NCBI RefSeq assembly: GCF_000023445.1
Contig: NC_012881.1
Coordinates: 129,501-193,500, forward strand
Source: Maridesulfovibrio salexigens DSM 2638
Lineage (GTDB): Bacteria > Desulfobacterota > Desulfovibrionia > Desulfovibrionales > Desulfovibrionaceae
Direction of reading: 5' to 3'
Length of the DNA: 64,000 bases
Shown: positions 1 to 11,400 of the stretch, piece by piece
Layout: every line of letters begins with the position of its first letter
Position numbering within the stretch: the stretch's first letter is position 1
Position numbers and translations under genes: made by a program
The notes under the pieces: generated by a model
What the model was told of the DNA's origin: nothing
The model's input: only the letters and a program-made list of their open reading frames with translations
The model's database searches: none

Positions 1-444
1 AAGGCTCTCAAGCGCCTCAAGCGTAGATTACCCAAGGTTGTTTACCTGACAATCCCCATCTACACTGCCTTCTTTTTCCTGCGCTATTACGGGGTGTTCA
101 CTGCTTTTCAAAATTATCTAGGTGAGCATCTTTCCTTTCTTTCATGGCTTGATCCGCAGGTTTTCGGGATCATTGCTTTTAGCCTTGCAGCCGAATTCAC
201 TGCCGGACTTGCCGCAGCAGGTTCCTTGCTTGGAAGCGGGGCTATTGAGCCTCGGGGAATAGTACTGGCTCTTATTGTAGGTAATCTGCTTTCCACCCCG
301 GTGCGTGCATTACGCCATCAACTCCCTTACTATGCGGGAATTTTTCGTGGCAAAATGGCATTAAAGCTCATTGTCTATAATCAGGGTTTGCGTGCTGCAA
401 GCCTTGTATTGGTCGGTAGCATTTATTTTGTGCTGACAATGTAA
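1..444 (+). CDS. Integral membrane protein, C-terminal part (nucleoside-recognition/Gate-type, tentative)
   Basis: The reading frame is open from the first base, so the gene begins upstream of the window. The GTG at 94 is internal because clear coding sequence precedes it. The visible 147 residues contain several hydrophobic segments: one near the left edge, a long Ala/Gly-rich one with the run AGLAAAGSLLGSG, one around IVLALIVGNLLS, and a last one ending at the C-terminus (LVLVGSIYFVL). The short RHQLPYYAGIF stretch and overall pattern resemble nucleoside-recognition (Gate) domain membrane proteins, but this family call is inference from the tail only. A bidirectional terminator follows. Confidence 0.5.
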   Translation, partial: KALKRLKRRLPKVVYLTIPIYTAFFFLRYYGVFTAFQNYLGEHLSFLSWLDPQVFGIIAFSLAAEFTAGLAAAGSLLGSGAIEPRGIVLALIVGNLLSTPVRALRHQLPYYAGIFRGKMALKLIVYNQGLRAASLVLVGSIYFVLTM

Positions 445-462
445 GCACTGTTTTATAGATAA

Positions 463-507
463 TAAAAAAGGTGAGATTGCTTTTGCAACCTCACCTTTCT
501 TTTTTTG
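463..507. terminator. Bidirectional intrinsic terminator
   Basis: GGTGAG pairs with CTCACC and TTGC with GCAA around a TTTT loop. An A-run precedes and a T-run follows, so it can end both the left-edge membrane gene and the convergent exported-protein gene. Confidence 0.8.
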
Positions 508-520
508 ATTGAGTCAAAAT

Positions 521-1681
521 TTATTGCTTGAAAGTGCAGCGGGAATTTGCACAGGAAATAGTTCCCAAGGTCTCGCCCGCAGTATTTTTGAGCACGCACT
601 TCTTATATGCGTAACCGCTGGCGGCATAGTAGTCGGTGATAAGCTTAAAAAGCTTGCGGTTGGCAGAAGCCGACTTACCGTCCAGTGCGTTATTGTTGAT
701 AGTTGCGTAGAGAGTTGCTCCGCGGTTGCTGCTCTTGCTGATCAGCTTTTCGCCTGAGCTGATGTACAGGTTCATGAACCTTTCCAGTCCTTGCTGCTTG
801 GACTCATATGCAACCAGTTTTTTGGTGTACAGGGTAGAGTGCGGAGCAAGTTTCTTGAGTGCTTTGTAGCCGTTGATGTTCTGTTGGATTTTAAATCCGG
901 GCAGTGACTGAACATGGCGCATGAGCAGTTCTTCTTCGTTTGTTTTCAGGATATCCTGATAGTCTGAAGGACAGCTTGCCTGCCTGCTGCTGAGATCTTC
1001 GCTATAGGCGATTACGCACATTTTCTTCTCCGGTTTCGGAGCTTCCTGCGCGATGGCGCTCATGAAATCTTTGGCTGTCTTGAGCGGTGTGTCACCGGCA
1101 ACCACAAAGAGGTAAAAGTCTCGCTTGATCTTGAGGTCGACGATGTTTTTATTCTTAGGAAATTCTTTAAGACAACGAGCAATATATTCAGCCCGTGTTT
1201 TTACAAGCTCAGCTCTTTTAGAGTAATGCTGCTTTCGAGTTTTGTAGTAATTATTCTGGGGCGCAAGTTCGGAGAGTTTTTCATAGCCCTTCAGGTTTTC
1301 ATCCACCTGAACGGGACTGAGCTTGTATACGTAGTCATAAAGCAGCTTGGTCAGCTCATTTTTAGACATGGAAGCCGAGGATACATTTTTGATTTGGTCA
1401 AAGTTGCTATCCATTACGGCAACGGCAACTCCGGAAAAATCACATGCGCCGACATTTTTTTTGCGGAGTTTATTTATCTTGGAAGCAACGCTGACCGCTT
1501 GTTTCTTGCTGCCTTCCTTAAGGATGGCCAGAAAACCGCCATCATTTCGGACTACGGCATTCACACCGGAAATATCTTCAAGTTCGGCTTTGAAAATATC
1601 CGCACAGTCCTTCTGTGCAAAAGCCGGAAGAACAGTAACTATCAAAATGAAGAGGGTGAATAGAATAGATCTGGCTTTCAT
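521..1681 (-). CDS. Exported protein of unknown function, 386 aa
   Basis: The protein starts with a typical Sec signal peptide (Lys/Arg, long hydrophobic stretch, cleavage after AFA near residue 22) and should lie in the periplasm or outside. ATG 1681 is preceded by AAAGGAT. The mature part is Lys-rich and mostly helical in character, with a few cysteines, including a cluster at the C-terminus. Two similar segments containing L-P-x-Q or L-x-G-Y-x-L-x-x-L-A-P (GYEKLSELAP and GYKALKKLAP) suggest an internal duplication of roughly 170 residues. I recognise no known domain. It lies 40 bp downstream of the exonuclease gene on the same strand and may be cotranscribed with it. Confidence 0.7.
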   Translation of the reverse strand: MKARSILFTLFILIVTVLPAFAQKDCADIFKAELEDISGVNAVVRNDGGFLAILKEGSKKQAVSVASKINKLRKKNVGACDFSGVAVAVMDSNFDQIKNVSSASMSKNELTKLLYDYVYKLSPVQVDENLKGYEKLSELAPQNNYYKTRKQHYSKRAELVKTRAEYIARCLKEFPKNKNIVDLKIKRDFYLFVVAGDTPLKTAKDFMSAIAQEAPKPEKKMCVIAYSEDLSSRQASCPSDYQDILKTNEEELLMRHVQSLPGFKIQQNINGYKALKKLAPHSTLYTKKLVAYESKQQGLERFMNLYISSGEKLISKSSNRGATLYATINNNALDGKSASANRKLFKLITDYYAASGYAYKKCVLKNTAGETLGTISCANSRCTFKQ

Positions 1682-1721
1682 AGCAATATCCTTTCCGGTA
1701 GCAAATTTTATTCGCGGAAAA

Positions 1722-2318
1722 TTAAAGGACCCCGAGATCCTGAAATTTCAGGTAAATCTCACGGCTTACCCAAGCATCTGTAGCAGCATAGGTTATCTGC
1801 TGCGGGGTCAATTCCTTGCGGCCCCAGTTGGAGCATTGTACACCCTTGGAGATACGGAATCCAAGCAGATTGGCTGCGAGATTGCGCAGACCGTTAGTCT
1901 GCATTTCCAAGGATCTGGCCAAGTCGCCGAGGTCTACGAAGCCTTTGCCCTCAAAAGGTGAAACATCGCGCAATTCTTTGACATCATTGATCACCGCCAC
2001 TCCGGTTTTGATTATATCGGCAGAGGAGAGAACTTCCTTAATATGATCTGAAAGGGAAATATGATTAAGGTGAAGCAGGAAAACGCAGTCTTCAGTTGCC
2101 AGCTGGATCAGGGAAGGAGGGTAGGAAACCCCTTTGCGGAAGACCGGACGGGTCTCGGTATCAAAGCCGAGCAGTTCACAGCGGCTCAATTCTTCGATTG
2201 CAGCCGGGACATCCTCTTCACGGTCAATCAGTTTTATCGGCCCTTCGTACTGTCGAAGGGGCATTTCGTTAATTTCGTCTTTGGTAAATTTTCTTTTATA
2301 TTGTTCAGGTACTTGCAT
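1722..2318 (-). CDS. 3'-5' exonuclease of the DEDDy (RNase D-like) superfamily
   Basis: A 198-residue single-domain protein. The three exonuclease motifs are visible: Exo I GFDTET (D53, E55), Exo II around IND (D112), and Exo III YAATD (Y167, D171), which gives the complete DEDDy metal-binding set. It lacks the HRDC domain of full-length RNase D, as do the short proteins of this superfamily. Such enzymes remove nucleotides from the 3' end of RNA or DNA; the substrate here cannot be told. The gene lies about 310 bp downstream of prfC on the same strand, with a repeat-rich spacer between. No strong ribosome binding site is seen before ATG 2318. Confidence 0.85.
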   Translation of the reverse strand: MQVPEQYKRKFTKDEINEMPLRQYEGPIKLIDREEDVPAAIEELSRCELLGFDTETRPVFRKGVSYPPSLIQLATEDCVFLLHLNHISLSDHIKEVLSSADIIKTGVAVINDVKELRDVSPFEGKGFVDLGDLARSLEMQTNGLRNLAANLLGFRISKGVQCSNWGRKELTPQQITYAATDAWVSREIYLKFQDLGVL

Positions 2319-2376
2319 ATAAAAATAGCCCGGTAGTAATTACATTTCCTTACATGGAAACAAAGAATTCCTACCG

Positions 2377-2420
2377 GCCCGTGATGCTTCAGGTGTGGTA
2401 TGTCCTGAAAAACCACGGGC
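2377..2420. other. Long hairpin upstream of the exonuclease gene
   Basis: GCCCGTG pairs with CACGGGC, and inside it TTCAGG pairs with CCTGAA, separated by a 4/4 internal loop. It sits about 60 bp upstream of the exonuclease start, in its leader if transcription enters from the prfC side. No T-run follows on the minus side, so it is not a clear terminator. A second, simpler hairpin (CCCCAGA/TCTGGGG) lies close by at about 2476-2507. Confidence 0.5.
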
Positions 2421-2525
2421 GAGCAGGATAAAAAGTATCTCTTCTGAATATTAGCCAAACAAGGCTTCGTCAACCCCCAGACCTTTTATAAAGCAGCATC
2501 TGGGGCGTAAAACAGCATAAACCTA

Positions 2526-2623
2526 TTAGGGATTCCAAAGGGGCTTAGTCCCTTTGGTCCCCCTGAAAGGTCCCTCGGAGAGTCGCCGAGGGCATTGAAT
2601 TTTCAACATCGCGCGAAGCGCAC
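2526..2623 (-). repeat. Intergenic repeat family, copy A
   Basis: Two hairpins, CCAAAGGG/CCCTTTGG (2535-2557) and CCCTCGG/CCGAGGG (2572-2592), are followed by a GCGCGAAGCGC palindrome near 2611-2621. CCCTCGGAGAG plus YCGCCG is shared with the copy that ends at 30019. The GCGCTTCGCGC element also occurs just before the copy at 29715. The array lies directly downstream of prfC and probably ends or stabilises its transcript. It fills much of the gene-free stretch 2319-2632. Confidence 0.6.
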
Positions 2624-2632
2624 CAACTTAAT

Positions 2633-4234
2633 CTATTGATGCTCGCGGGTCTTGTTAAAATTGATTTTAGGCCATTCTTCTTCAGCCTGCTGTAAACGCC
2701 ACTGGCTGGGAGCGAGGAAGGTCAGGTTGTCGTCACCGTCAAGGGCAACAAAACGCGGGTAACGCTTCTTGATCCCGTCGATTTCTTTCTGTTCGTCACT
2801 GCCGATCCAGCGGGCGGTGTGGTATTCAACCGGTTCGTAGAGAGCGGCTACACCGTATTCATCTTTAAGGCGGGACATAATCACATCGAACTGGAGCAGG
2901 CCGACTGCACCGAGAATCTTATCGTTGTTACCCAGCGGTTTGAAGAGCTGTACAGCACCTTCTTCGGCTAATTGGTGTAGACCCTTGTCGAGCTGCTTGC
3001 TCTTGAGCGGGTCCCTAAGGATAACACGGCGGAAATGTTCAGGGGCGAAGTTGGGAATTCCGGTGAACTTCAGTTCTTCCTTGGTCCCGGTGAAGGTATC
3101 TCCGATCTTGATGGTTCCGTGGTTATGAACCCCGATGATGTCTCCGGGATAAGCTTCTTCAACACCGGTTCTGTCCTGAGCCATGAAAATAGTGGCGTTG
3201 GCGATCTGTACATCTTTGCCGATGCGGTGGTGGCGGACTTTCATGCCGCGTTTGAATTTACCGGAACAGATGCGCATGAAAGCGATGCGGTCACGGTGAG
3301 CGGGGTCCATGTTGGCCTGAATTTTAAAGGCCACAGCAGAAAATTCGGATTCAAAGGGCGAAACTTCGCGGGTTGTGGTTGCTCGCGGTTTGGGATGCGG
3401 GGCAAGTTCTACAAAGGAATCCAGCATCTCCTGAACACCGAAGTTGTTGATGGCACTGCCGAAGAATACCGGGGTCTGCTTACCTGCCAGATAGCGTTCC
3501 TTATCAAAGGGGTAGCCTGCTCCTTCAAGCAGTTCCAGCTCTTCACGGAGGGAGTCAGCCTGATCGCCGAGCAGCTCGTCAAGGCGGGGATCGGAAAGGT
3601 CTTTGATTACCTCTCCTTTCTGAATACCGCCGCCGTGAACGGCGGAGAAAAGGTGCAGTTCGCCTTTGTGGATGTTGTAAGTTCCTTTGAAGTCGGACCC
3701 CATACCGATGGGCCAGCTAAGAGGCGCACACTCGATGTTCAGGGTCTCTTCGATGTCCTGTAGGAGATCGAAAGGATCGATACCTTCGCGGTCCAGCTTG
3801 TTGATGAAGGTGATGATGGGTGTGTCGCGCATACGGCAGACTTCCATCAGCTTCTTGGTCTGAACCTCAACACCCTTGGCGCAGTCGATGACCATTAGCG
3901 CTGAGTCTACAGCGGTGAGCACGCGGTAGGTATCTTCGGAAAAGTCCTGGTGACCGGGGGTGTCCAGCAGGTTCACCTCGTAGTCATGGTAGTTAAACTT
4001 CATAACCGAGGTGGTTACGGAAATACCACGCTCCTGTTCCATTGCCATCCAGTCGGATGTGGCATGGCGGGCGGCTTTACGGGATTTAACTGTTCCCGCC
4101 ATCTGAATTGCTCCACCGTAGAGGAGGAGTTTTTCGGTCAGGGTGGTTTTACCGGCATCAGGGTGACTGATGATACCGAATGTACGGCGGCGTTCTACTT
4201 CTTTTTTGATATTGGGATCTATATTCTGGGACAT
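2633..4234 (-). CDS. prfC: Peptide chain release factor 3 (GTPase)
   Basis: RF3 uses GTP to recycle RF1/RF2 from the ribosome after termination. The 533-residue product has the translational GTPase motifs: P-loop SHPDAGKTT (23-31), switch II DTPGH (92-96) and NKLD (146-149), followed by the EF-G-like domain II and the RF3-specific C-terminal domain. The start at 4234 is chosen over an upstream in-frame ATG at 4300. It has an AGGA a few bases upstream, and RF3 proteins begin close to the [20 protein letters not shown] segment. Length is normal for the family (about 525-535). The gene is followed by repeat copy A. Confidence 0.97.
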   Translation of the reverse strand: MSQNIDPNIKKEVERRRTFGIISHPDAGKTTLTEKLLLYGGAIQMAGTVKSRKAARHATSDWMAMEQERGISVTTSVMKFNYHDYEVNLLDTPGHQDFSEDTYRVLTAVDSALMVIDCAKGVEVQTKKLMEVCRMRDTPIITFINKLDREGIDPFDLLQDIEETLNIECAPLSWPIGMGSDFKGTYNIHKGELHLFSAVHGGGIQKGEVIKDLSDPRLDELLGDQADSLREELELLEGAGYPFDKERYLAGKQTPVFFGSAINNFGVQEMLDSFVELAPHPKPRATTTREVSPFESEFSAVAFKIQANMDPAHRDRIAFMRICSGKFKRGMKVRHHRIGKDVQIANATIFMAQDRTGVEEAYPGDIIGVHNHGTIKIGDTFTGTKEELKFTGIPNFAPEHFRRVILRDPLKSKQLDKGLHQLAEEGAVQLFKPLGNNDKILGAVGLLQFDVIMSRLKDEYGVAALYEPVEYHTARWIGSDEQKEIDGIKKRYPRFVALDGDDNLTFLAPSQWRLQQAEEEWPKINFNKTREHQ

Positions 4235-4455
4235 GATAGTTCCTGTGTCTTGATTATATTTTGATCGTGGCGGGGAACTCTGGTAAAGGCGTTTTGCCAT
4301 TAGTTATAGATACGTTCACCGCAAGTGCTGGATTGTCCGTATCAGGATTAGCGCAAAGGTCAAGTCTTAGATTGCCCCAATTCAGTGGTAATAGATTGTA
4401 AAAAGCGGTAGAATTGACTTTCATCAGCAGTATAAAATCAAGGCAGGTATGGATA

Positions 4456-5430
4456 ATGATCAAAAAAGCCAGTTTGCGTTTATTGCAGCGTCCAGCAATG
4501 GAAGAGACTGTTTTGCCGGGAGAAATTTATCGCCGGACTTCTTTGAATGATGATCTTGCCGAGGCCGGTAATCCCGCAGTTGAACTGAACGGCCCGTTGC
4601 TGATGAATATTATGGTGAAATTTTTTCATGCCTATGTTTATCCCGGTTCCCACGAGCAGGTGCTGGAGCTTAATGATATTTCTCTGCTTTTTGACCGTTT
4701 CGTACACCGCAGGCTGGGCAGCGATGTGCTGGAAAATTGTCTTGATCTTCGCAAACGTCTTTTGTCCTACGGATTTGCCCTGTGCATGCTGGCTGACCTG
4801 CCCAAGAGCGTGCATATATTCAAAGCTATCGCAGAAGCCAAAACGCAACTGGACGGGGAGCCGTATACCGGGCTGGATATCGGTTCCGGCACAGGTGTCC
4901 TCATGCTGGCTATGGATGTGCAGGCCAAACGCAATGGTTTTGAGAGCTCTTCGCTGGTAGGCATAGAACGTAATCAGATTGTCGCGGAGCGGACCAATGA
5001 AGTGCTTGGGAACATGGGGCTGGGTAATGTCCTTGTGGCCGATGCGAAAAAAAAGGACAGCTACGGTTTTTTGGAAGGCAGAAAGCTCCACTATATTTGC
5101 AATGAGACCCTTCCCGGTGCCGGACGCAGTTTGTGGAAGGAAGATTTTATTTTTATAAGCAAAACCCTTTTCGATGGCTTGGAAGAACACACCTCAGATG
5201 CAGGATGTTTCCCCGAAGCTGTGCTGGTAGGACGGTCGCCTGAAGAAATGCTGACCGTATTGGACAGCTCTACCGGATTTCAGCTCAAAGACGAAAAGTA
5301 TCCTCTCAGGCTGATGAAACCCTACGGGATTAGTTTGTCCGGTGAGATGACCGGCCTTGAGGATGTCGGGCAGGCTTATGAATCATTCATCCCTTCAAGT
5401 TGGAAGGCTGTTTTGACCCGCCGCTGGTAG
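4456..5430 (+). CDS. Class I SAM-dependent methyltransferase, substrate unknown
   Basis: A Rossmann-type SAM-binding motif, DIGSGTGVLM, lies at residues 141-150 and is followed by an acidic residue (GIERNQ) at the expected end of strand 2. A later NETLPGAG segment lies in the position where amino- or arginine-methyltransferases place catalytic Asn/Glu residues. The N-terminal 130 residues form a helical domain I cannot assign. ATG 4456 was preferred to an upstream TTG at 4414 that has no ribosome binding site; ATG 4498 is also possible. The gene faces the large signalling gene convergently with only 14 bp between stops, and no terminator is visible there. Confidence 0.7.
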   Translation: MIKKASLRLLQRPAMEETVLPGEIYRRTSLNDDLAEAGNPAVELNGPLLMNIMVKFFHAYVYPGSHEQVLELNDISLLFDRFVHRRLGSDVLENCLDLRKRLLSYGFALCMLADLPKSVHIFKAIAEAKTQLDGEPYTGLDIGSGTGVLMLAMDVQAKRNGFESSSLVGIERNQIVAERTNEVLGNMGLGNVLVADAKKKDSYGFLEGRKLHYICNETLPGAGRSLWKEDFIFISKTLFDGLEEHTSDAGCFPEAVLVGRSPEEMLTVLDSSTGFQLKDEKYPLRLMKPYGISLSGEMTGLEDVGQAYESFIPSSWKAVLTRRW

Positions 5431-5444
5431 TCATCTTATGAGGA

Positions 5445-8400
5445 CTAACCAAGGTATTCTTTCAGAATCCGGAGCAGTTTTTTCTTTTTAACCGGTTTAG
5501 CCATGTGTGCTGTGCAGCCTGAAGCAAGAGCACGTTGCTCATCGTCCTGAAAAGCATTTGCTGTCAGGGCCATGATCGGAGTCGGCGTGAGTTGGTTTTC
5601 CTCTTCGTATTGTCTTATCGCTTTTGTAGCTTCGTAGCCGTCCATAATCGGCATCTGGATATCCATTAGAACTATTCCGAATTCTCCTTGTTTGAATTGC
5701 TCAAGACCTTCCTGTCCATTCTCCGCATAGGTTATTATATATGGAGTATCCTTGAGAAAAAGGTCGATTACCATGCGGTTGTCTTCCGAATCCTCAACGA
5801 GCAGAATAGATAATTCTGAGCTTGTTCTTTCCTGCGAAGACTCTATTACTTCGATCATTTCTACTTGTTTGGAGTCCAGTTCATGTTCGTTTTCTTCATG
5901 ATCTTCAGGAATAATGTTGCAGGTCTGGGCGTAGCGCAAGTCTTCCACTATCGCTTGTGGATGAACAGGTCGGTGAACATAACTTGCGCAGAGTTGTTTG
6001 GCCCTTGCAGTTGCTCTAGGCTGGGGTTTTGCCTCCATGATCATCATCAATTTCCAGCCTTGACAGGGACCATGCTTCAGCTTTTTAAGTATTTCAAAGC
6101 GGTCATCTTCCCCTTCCGGATTTCCGACCAGCAGTACTTTGTTTTCGTAAGCTGAATATGAAATTTCCGTCGCAAATGACGATGATTCCCCCAGACTCTC
6201 TGCTGAATAAACTTTCGCACCTAGGTCGCTAAGGCTGAGGCTGAGGTAGTCACGGCATATGCATTCCCGGTCCACAAGGAGAATTGCACAGTTCTTAAGC
6301 GGAATATATTCTTCCGGTTGAATGGGAAATTTTGCATTGATAGTGAAGGAAAAATCAGCTCCTTCACCTTCTGTGCTGGAAACGAAAATACCACCTCCCA
6401 TGCTTTCCACCATGCGGCTGCAAATGGATAAGCCCAAGCCGGTTCCACCATAATTACGGGTTGTAGAAGAGTCTGCTTGCGAAAAGGTGTCGAAAATAGA
6501 ATTCATTTTTTCTACTGGAATACCTACTCCCGTATCCTTTACAAGAAAACGCAGATATCCGTTTTCAGTAATGCCTGCTTCAAATATAATGGTTCCTTTT
6601 TCCGTAAACTTAAGAGAGTTACCAACCAGATTTACAATTATTTGGCGCAGGCGGGTCGGATCGCCTGTGATGATTCGTGGAACTTCCGGGTCGATGTACC
6701 AGCAGAAATCAACGCTTTTTATCTGAGCCCTGAGAGCAAAGATGGAGCCTATTTCCTCAAACAATTCTTCGAGGTTGAAATCGATTTCTTCAAGGTCGAT
6801 CTGTCCAGCTTCAATTTTCGAGAGGTCGAGAATATCGTTGATTAACAGAAGCAGGTTTTCTCCCGCGTTCCTGAAAATTTTTACATAGTTTCGCTGAATT
6901 TTGCTCAGCCTTGATTCCCATAGCAGGTCTGCCATTCCCAGAATTGCATTCATGGGAGTTCTGATTTCATGGGACATGCTGGCAAGAAAATCACTTTTAG
7001 CTTTGTTGGCTGCATTGGCGGCGACTTTTTCTTTCTCGAATTCCTGAGCTTTTCTTTTTTCCGTGATGTCCTCAAGAACTCCTTCAAGACAGTTCTCTTT
7101 GTTGCCGTTTCTTTCCATTGAGGCGGTCATATTTACCCAGATAGGAGTTCCGTCCTGTTTGCGCATGTTAATTTCACGGTCACGCACTATGCCGCCTTCA
7201 AGGAGTTCATCCAGAATTTTTTGATGCATTTGCGGTTCTATATACAGTGTCCTGACTTGGGTTTTGCGGAATTCGTTCCAATCGCGGTAGCCGAACATTT
7301 CGGCAAGAGCTCTGTTGGCTTTAAGCAGGAGTCCATCCGCATCAGCTTCAGCCCTGAAAACGCCTACGTTGATGCTTTCAAGAAGGGTGCGGTGCTGGGT
7401 TTCCGAATCGCGGAGGTCGGAATAGAGCCGTGCATTCTGGATAGAAATAGCAGCCTGAGAACAAAGCAGATTCAGTACTTCCAAGCGGTCATCTGTGAAG
7501 ACCCCCGGGCTGAGGTTGTTCTCAAGATAAAGAACACCGCGCATAAGTTGCTGGTTGATGACCGGCATGGCCAGAATGGATTTGGGTTTATTCCTGATGA
7601 TGTAGCTGTCAATTGAGAACGGCCCTTGTGTTCCTGCATCGCGCAGGACAATGTTGTCTTTGGAGCGCAGCACATAGTTTACAATACTTTTGCAATATAA
7701 TTCCTGATCCGGGTCTGGATTGGTTTTGGTAGTGATTCCGTGCTCTGAAACAAATGCGTGGGAGGTAAGTTCAAGTCTGTTTTTATTGTTAAGGAGCAGG
7801 GTTGCTTTTTGCGCGCCGGCGTTCTCGATTACAATGCGCATTAATTTGTCCAGAAGACGGTTAAGGACAATTTCTCCTGAAATAGCTTGAGAAGCTTTAA
7901 GTACAGCTGAAATGTCCAAGGAATGTGGTCCATTTTCTCCTGTCGTGTCGCTGTGAGAAAATCCTGTCTCGGTAACTTTGTGCAGTTGTGGATATTCGTT
8001 GAGCAATCGTTGGACCTTTGCTGAAGCCCCCCATTCTTCGTAATAGTGACAGGCCTCGGCAAGTATCGCTATGGCAGACCTGCTTCCACCTATGCTAAAG
8101 TGAAATCTGCCGGCCAGTTCGCAGGCAAGTGCTGCAAAACTATTGCATCCTGCTTTGGCACTGAAGCTTATTGCCTCTTCGTATAAGCCCATCGCCTTGC
8201 TGTTGTTGCCTTTGATTCTGGCTAACTCGGCGCTACCGAGCAGGTATAGGTGGCGAAAATTTTCCGGACAACTCTTTTCCCATTTCTCCAATCTGGATAA
8301 GGAATGATTAATACGTTTCAGGTACGTCCTGCGTGTTTTTGAAGATTCTTCGTTGAAAAGGGCAGCCATATTTATGATGGCCAGCAGGTGGAAAATAGCA

Positions 8401-11400
8401 ACTGAATACATACCGAAAAGAGCTTTTTCCACATTGTCGTAGAGGTTGTTGACGTATTCAATTGCTTTTGTGTGGTAACCGAAAAAGGAGAGGGTTATCA
8501 GTTTGGATGTTGCAGTCCATTTTTCAACCACTTCAGAACCGCTGCTCTTGGCTATGCTGAGGAGGCTTCCTTCACGGAAGTTGTCATCATCGAGATAGCC
8601 GGGAGTGTAGGTTTTTCCTTCCATGCTTTTGCACATTTGCAGAGGAAGGTTTATCGCCCCTGAACTCAATGAATTTTTATTTTTTTGAATGAAGTTCAGA
8701 TAGCGTCCTGCAAGACTGTAAACTTCCTCAATGGAATGTCCTTGCATGAATTTGAGTTGAACTGCGAAGTATCCGGCATAGCGGGCATAGGTGTTGTCAC
8801 CGTTCATGAGGCCGCTGTGAAAGGCTTTATCCAGAGTGTTAATATTCTCCTGCAAAGGGACATGCCAATGATCGTGTATACCTCCACGAAGAGTATTAAT
8901 TTTTGTTTCAAGTTCTGTGTTGCGGAATTTTTTGTTCAATTCCACGGCAAGTCTGGTGAATTCTTTTGATTTTTTAAATGAAAAATTCTTGGAAGCCAGA
9001 AACATGGCGTAAAACATGTAACCAAATGAAGAGTATGGCCCGTTACCGTGTTTTACGGAAAATCGAATCATCCGCAGGACAATAAAAAAAACGAGTTTTT
9101 TGTTGAACATGTATGCCGGGGCAATTGTATGCATCAGCAGTCGCATTACTTCCAGATTATCAGGGGAGTCCATTTCCGGAAGGTTATATAATTGCAGGGT
9201 CTTTTTTTTGCCCAGCACGGCTTTTGTTTTCAACAGCTCTGCTGCGATGGCGGTTTTTCCGGGAAGTTGGGGAATAATGACATCATAATGCTGAAGTGTA
9301 TCCAGCCCTATTTTTACTGCATCATGATATCGTCCCTGATCTGAAAAAAGCTGCATTCTCGACAGTTGTGCTTTTGTGGTATCCTTGCGGTTCTGTGAGT
9401 GTCCGATCATGTTTTTGAAGACATTTTCAGCCTGCTTCCCAGATCCATTGAGGAATTCGCACTCATACCAGTCAAGATGGAGATCAAAGCTCGTTCTGTA
9501 GCTTGTTTCCCAACCATCGCTTCCAATAAGGAGTGCTGCTGTTGAAAGGTAACGGGAGGCTGTCTCAAATGCGGAACTTCGTTTTGCTTTACGTCCCGCC
9601 TTTGTGAAGACCATTGAAATTTCTTTTCTTTCCTGCGGATCCGTTATGGCACTGATGCAAAGGCTGTATTGGGCGGCAATTTCAAAGCTGGCTTCATCTA
9701 TTTCATCGGCTGAATAAATGGCGAGCATTGCCCTGCCTATATTGTGGTGCAGTGTTGTTTTCTCTGAAGCATCAAGCATGGAATAAGCTGCCTGCTGGAC
9801 TCGATCATGCATGAAAGAAAGAGAGTATGGGCCGGATTGTTCTTTTAAGTCAGTTAGGGAAGTAAAGCCGTCATCAGAAATGATCAGCCCTTCGTGCAGG
9901 GCCATGTTCAAGTAGTCCAGAGTGATCTGTTCCGGTAAATCTACGAGGCTTGTAAGAATACGCAGATCGAATTTGCAGCCGATCCCTGAGGCAGCTTTTA
10001 GAATATCCTGTCCTTCAGGCGGCTGGGTCATTATTTTTTCCGCCATTAGTTCCACAAGGTTTCCATCCATGGAAATATTTCGGATGGCATTGAGGTCCCA
10101 TTCCCAGCGGGTTTTGTCATTATCGAAAGTTATGAGATCTGCGCGGTACATATTAAGCATATATTCACGGACGAAGAGAGGGTTTCCGCCTGTTCTGCTA
10201 TATACCATACGGGCAAGTTCTTCCGTTCTTTTCCGGTCAGTCTTTAATGTTCTGCTGATAAAGCCGTGAACATGGTGCAGCTTTAGCCTGTTCAGTTTCA
10301 AGCTGCTGACTTTAGGACTGAGCTCTTCAATCTCCTCAATGCGGGATTTGATCCCTTCATTCATGGGCAGGTTTGTTCGATACGCGCATATAAGCATGAG
10401 GTGTGATGTCTCTTGATCTTCAAGCAACCGCTTTATTAGTTGCAGGGTAGAGATATCCGCCCATTGCAGATCATCAAGAAATAGAACCAGAGGTTTGTCT
10501 ATACTTGGGAAAACTTTAATAAAATTTTTGAATGCAAGGTTGAATCTGTCCCTTGATTCCGTGGGGCTCAATTCGGCAGGAGCTGGTTGTTTCCCGATAA
10601 GGAGTTCAAGCTCGGGAAGGACTTCATTTATGAGGCTGGCGTTTTGCTCCAGAACGCTTGTTATCCTGTGCTTCCAAGCATTGATCACCGGTGTCGGGCT
10701 GGAGAGTCTTTTGCGCAGCAGTTCCTTAAATGCCTGAATCAGGGCGCTATAAGGACGATTGCGCCGGAACTGGTCAAATTTTCCGGAGATGAACTCTCCA
10801 TTATCTTTATAAACATGTTTGCTGAAAGAATTGATCAGTGAACTTTTACCTGTTCCGGCTTCACCACTGATAAAAATAGTTTCGCAACTGCCCAGAACAA
10901 CTTTGCTGAAGGATGCTTTCAGTTCATTGAGTTCTTCTTTTCTACCGAACAGCTTGCGTGAAAGGATGAAAGTTTCGGATATATCCTGATTGCCCGGAGT
11001 GAATTGATCGAATTTATTACCGCTTCCGATGAGATTCATGCATGCTTTCAGATCTTGCTTAATGCCATGTGCAGACTGATAGCGGTCTCCGGGGTTCTTG
11101 GAGAGAAGCTTCATTATTACCGCTGACAGCGGGGAAGGGATTTCCGGGTTTATACTGTGCGGAGTAGGTGGTTCTTTGGCCAGATGGCAATGAATCAGTT
11201 CGAGATCATCCCTGCTTTCAAAAGGTTTTTGTCCGGTGAAAAGTTCGAACAGGGTAATGCCCAGTGAATAGAAGTCTGACCTCCTGTCCAACTCTGTACT
11301 GACCCTGCCGCTTTGTTCAGGGGATATGTAGGCAATGTTGTCCGGGGATATGATTTCCGCTGAAGTTTGTGGAAACGAATCCGCAATACGGGTGCTGTTT

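Noticed and set aside
4414-4455. Upstream TTG start for the methyltransferase at 4456
   Set aside because: It has no ribosome binding site, and the added 14 residues look non-coding.
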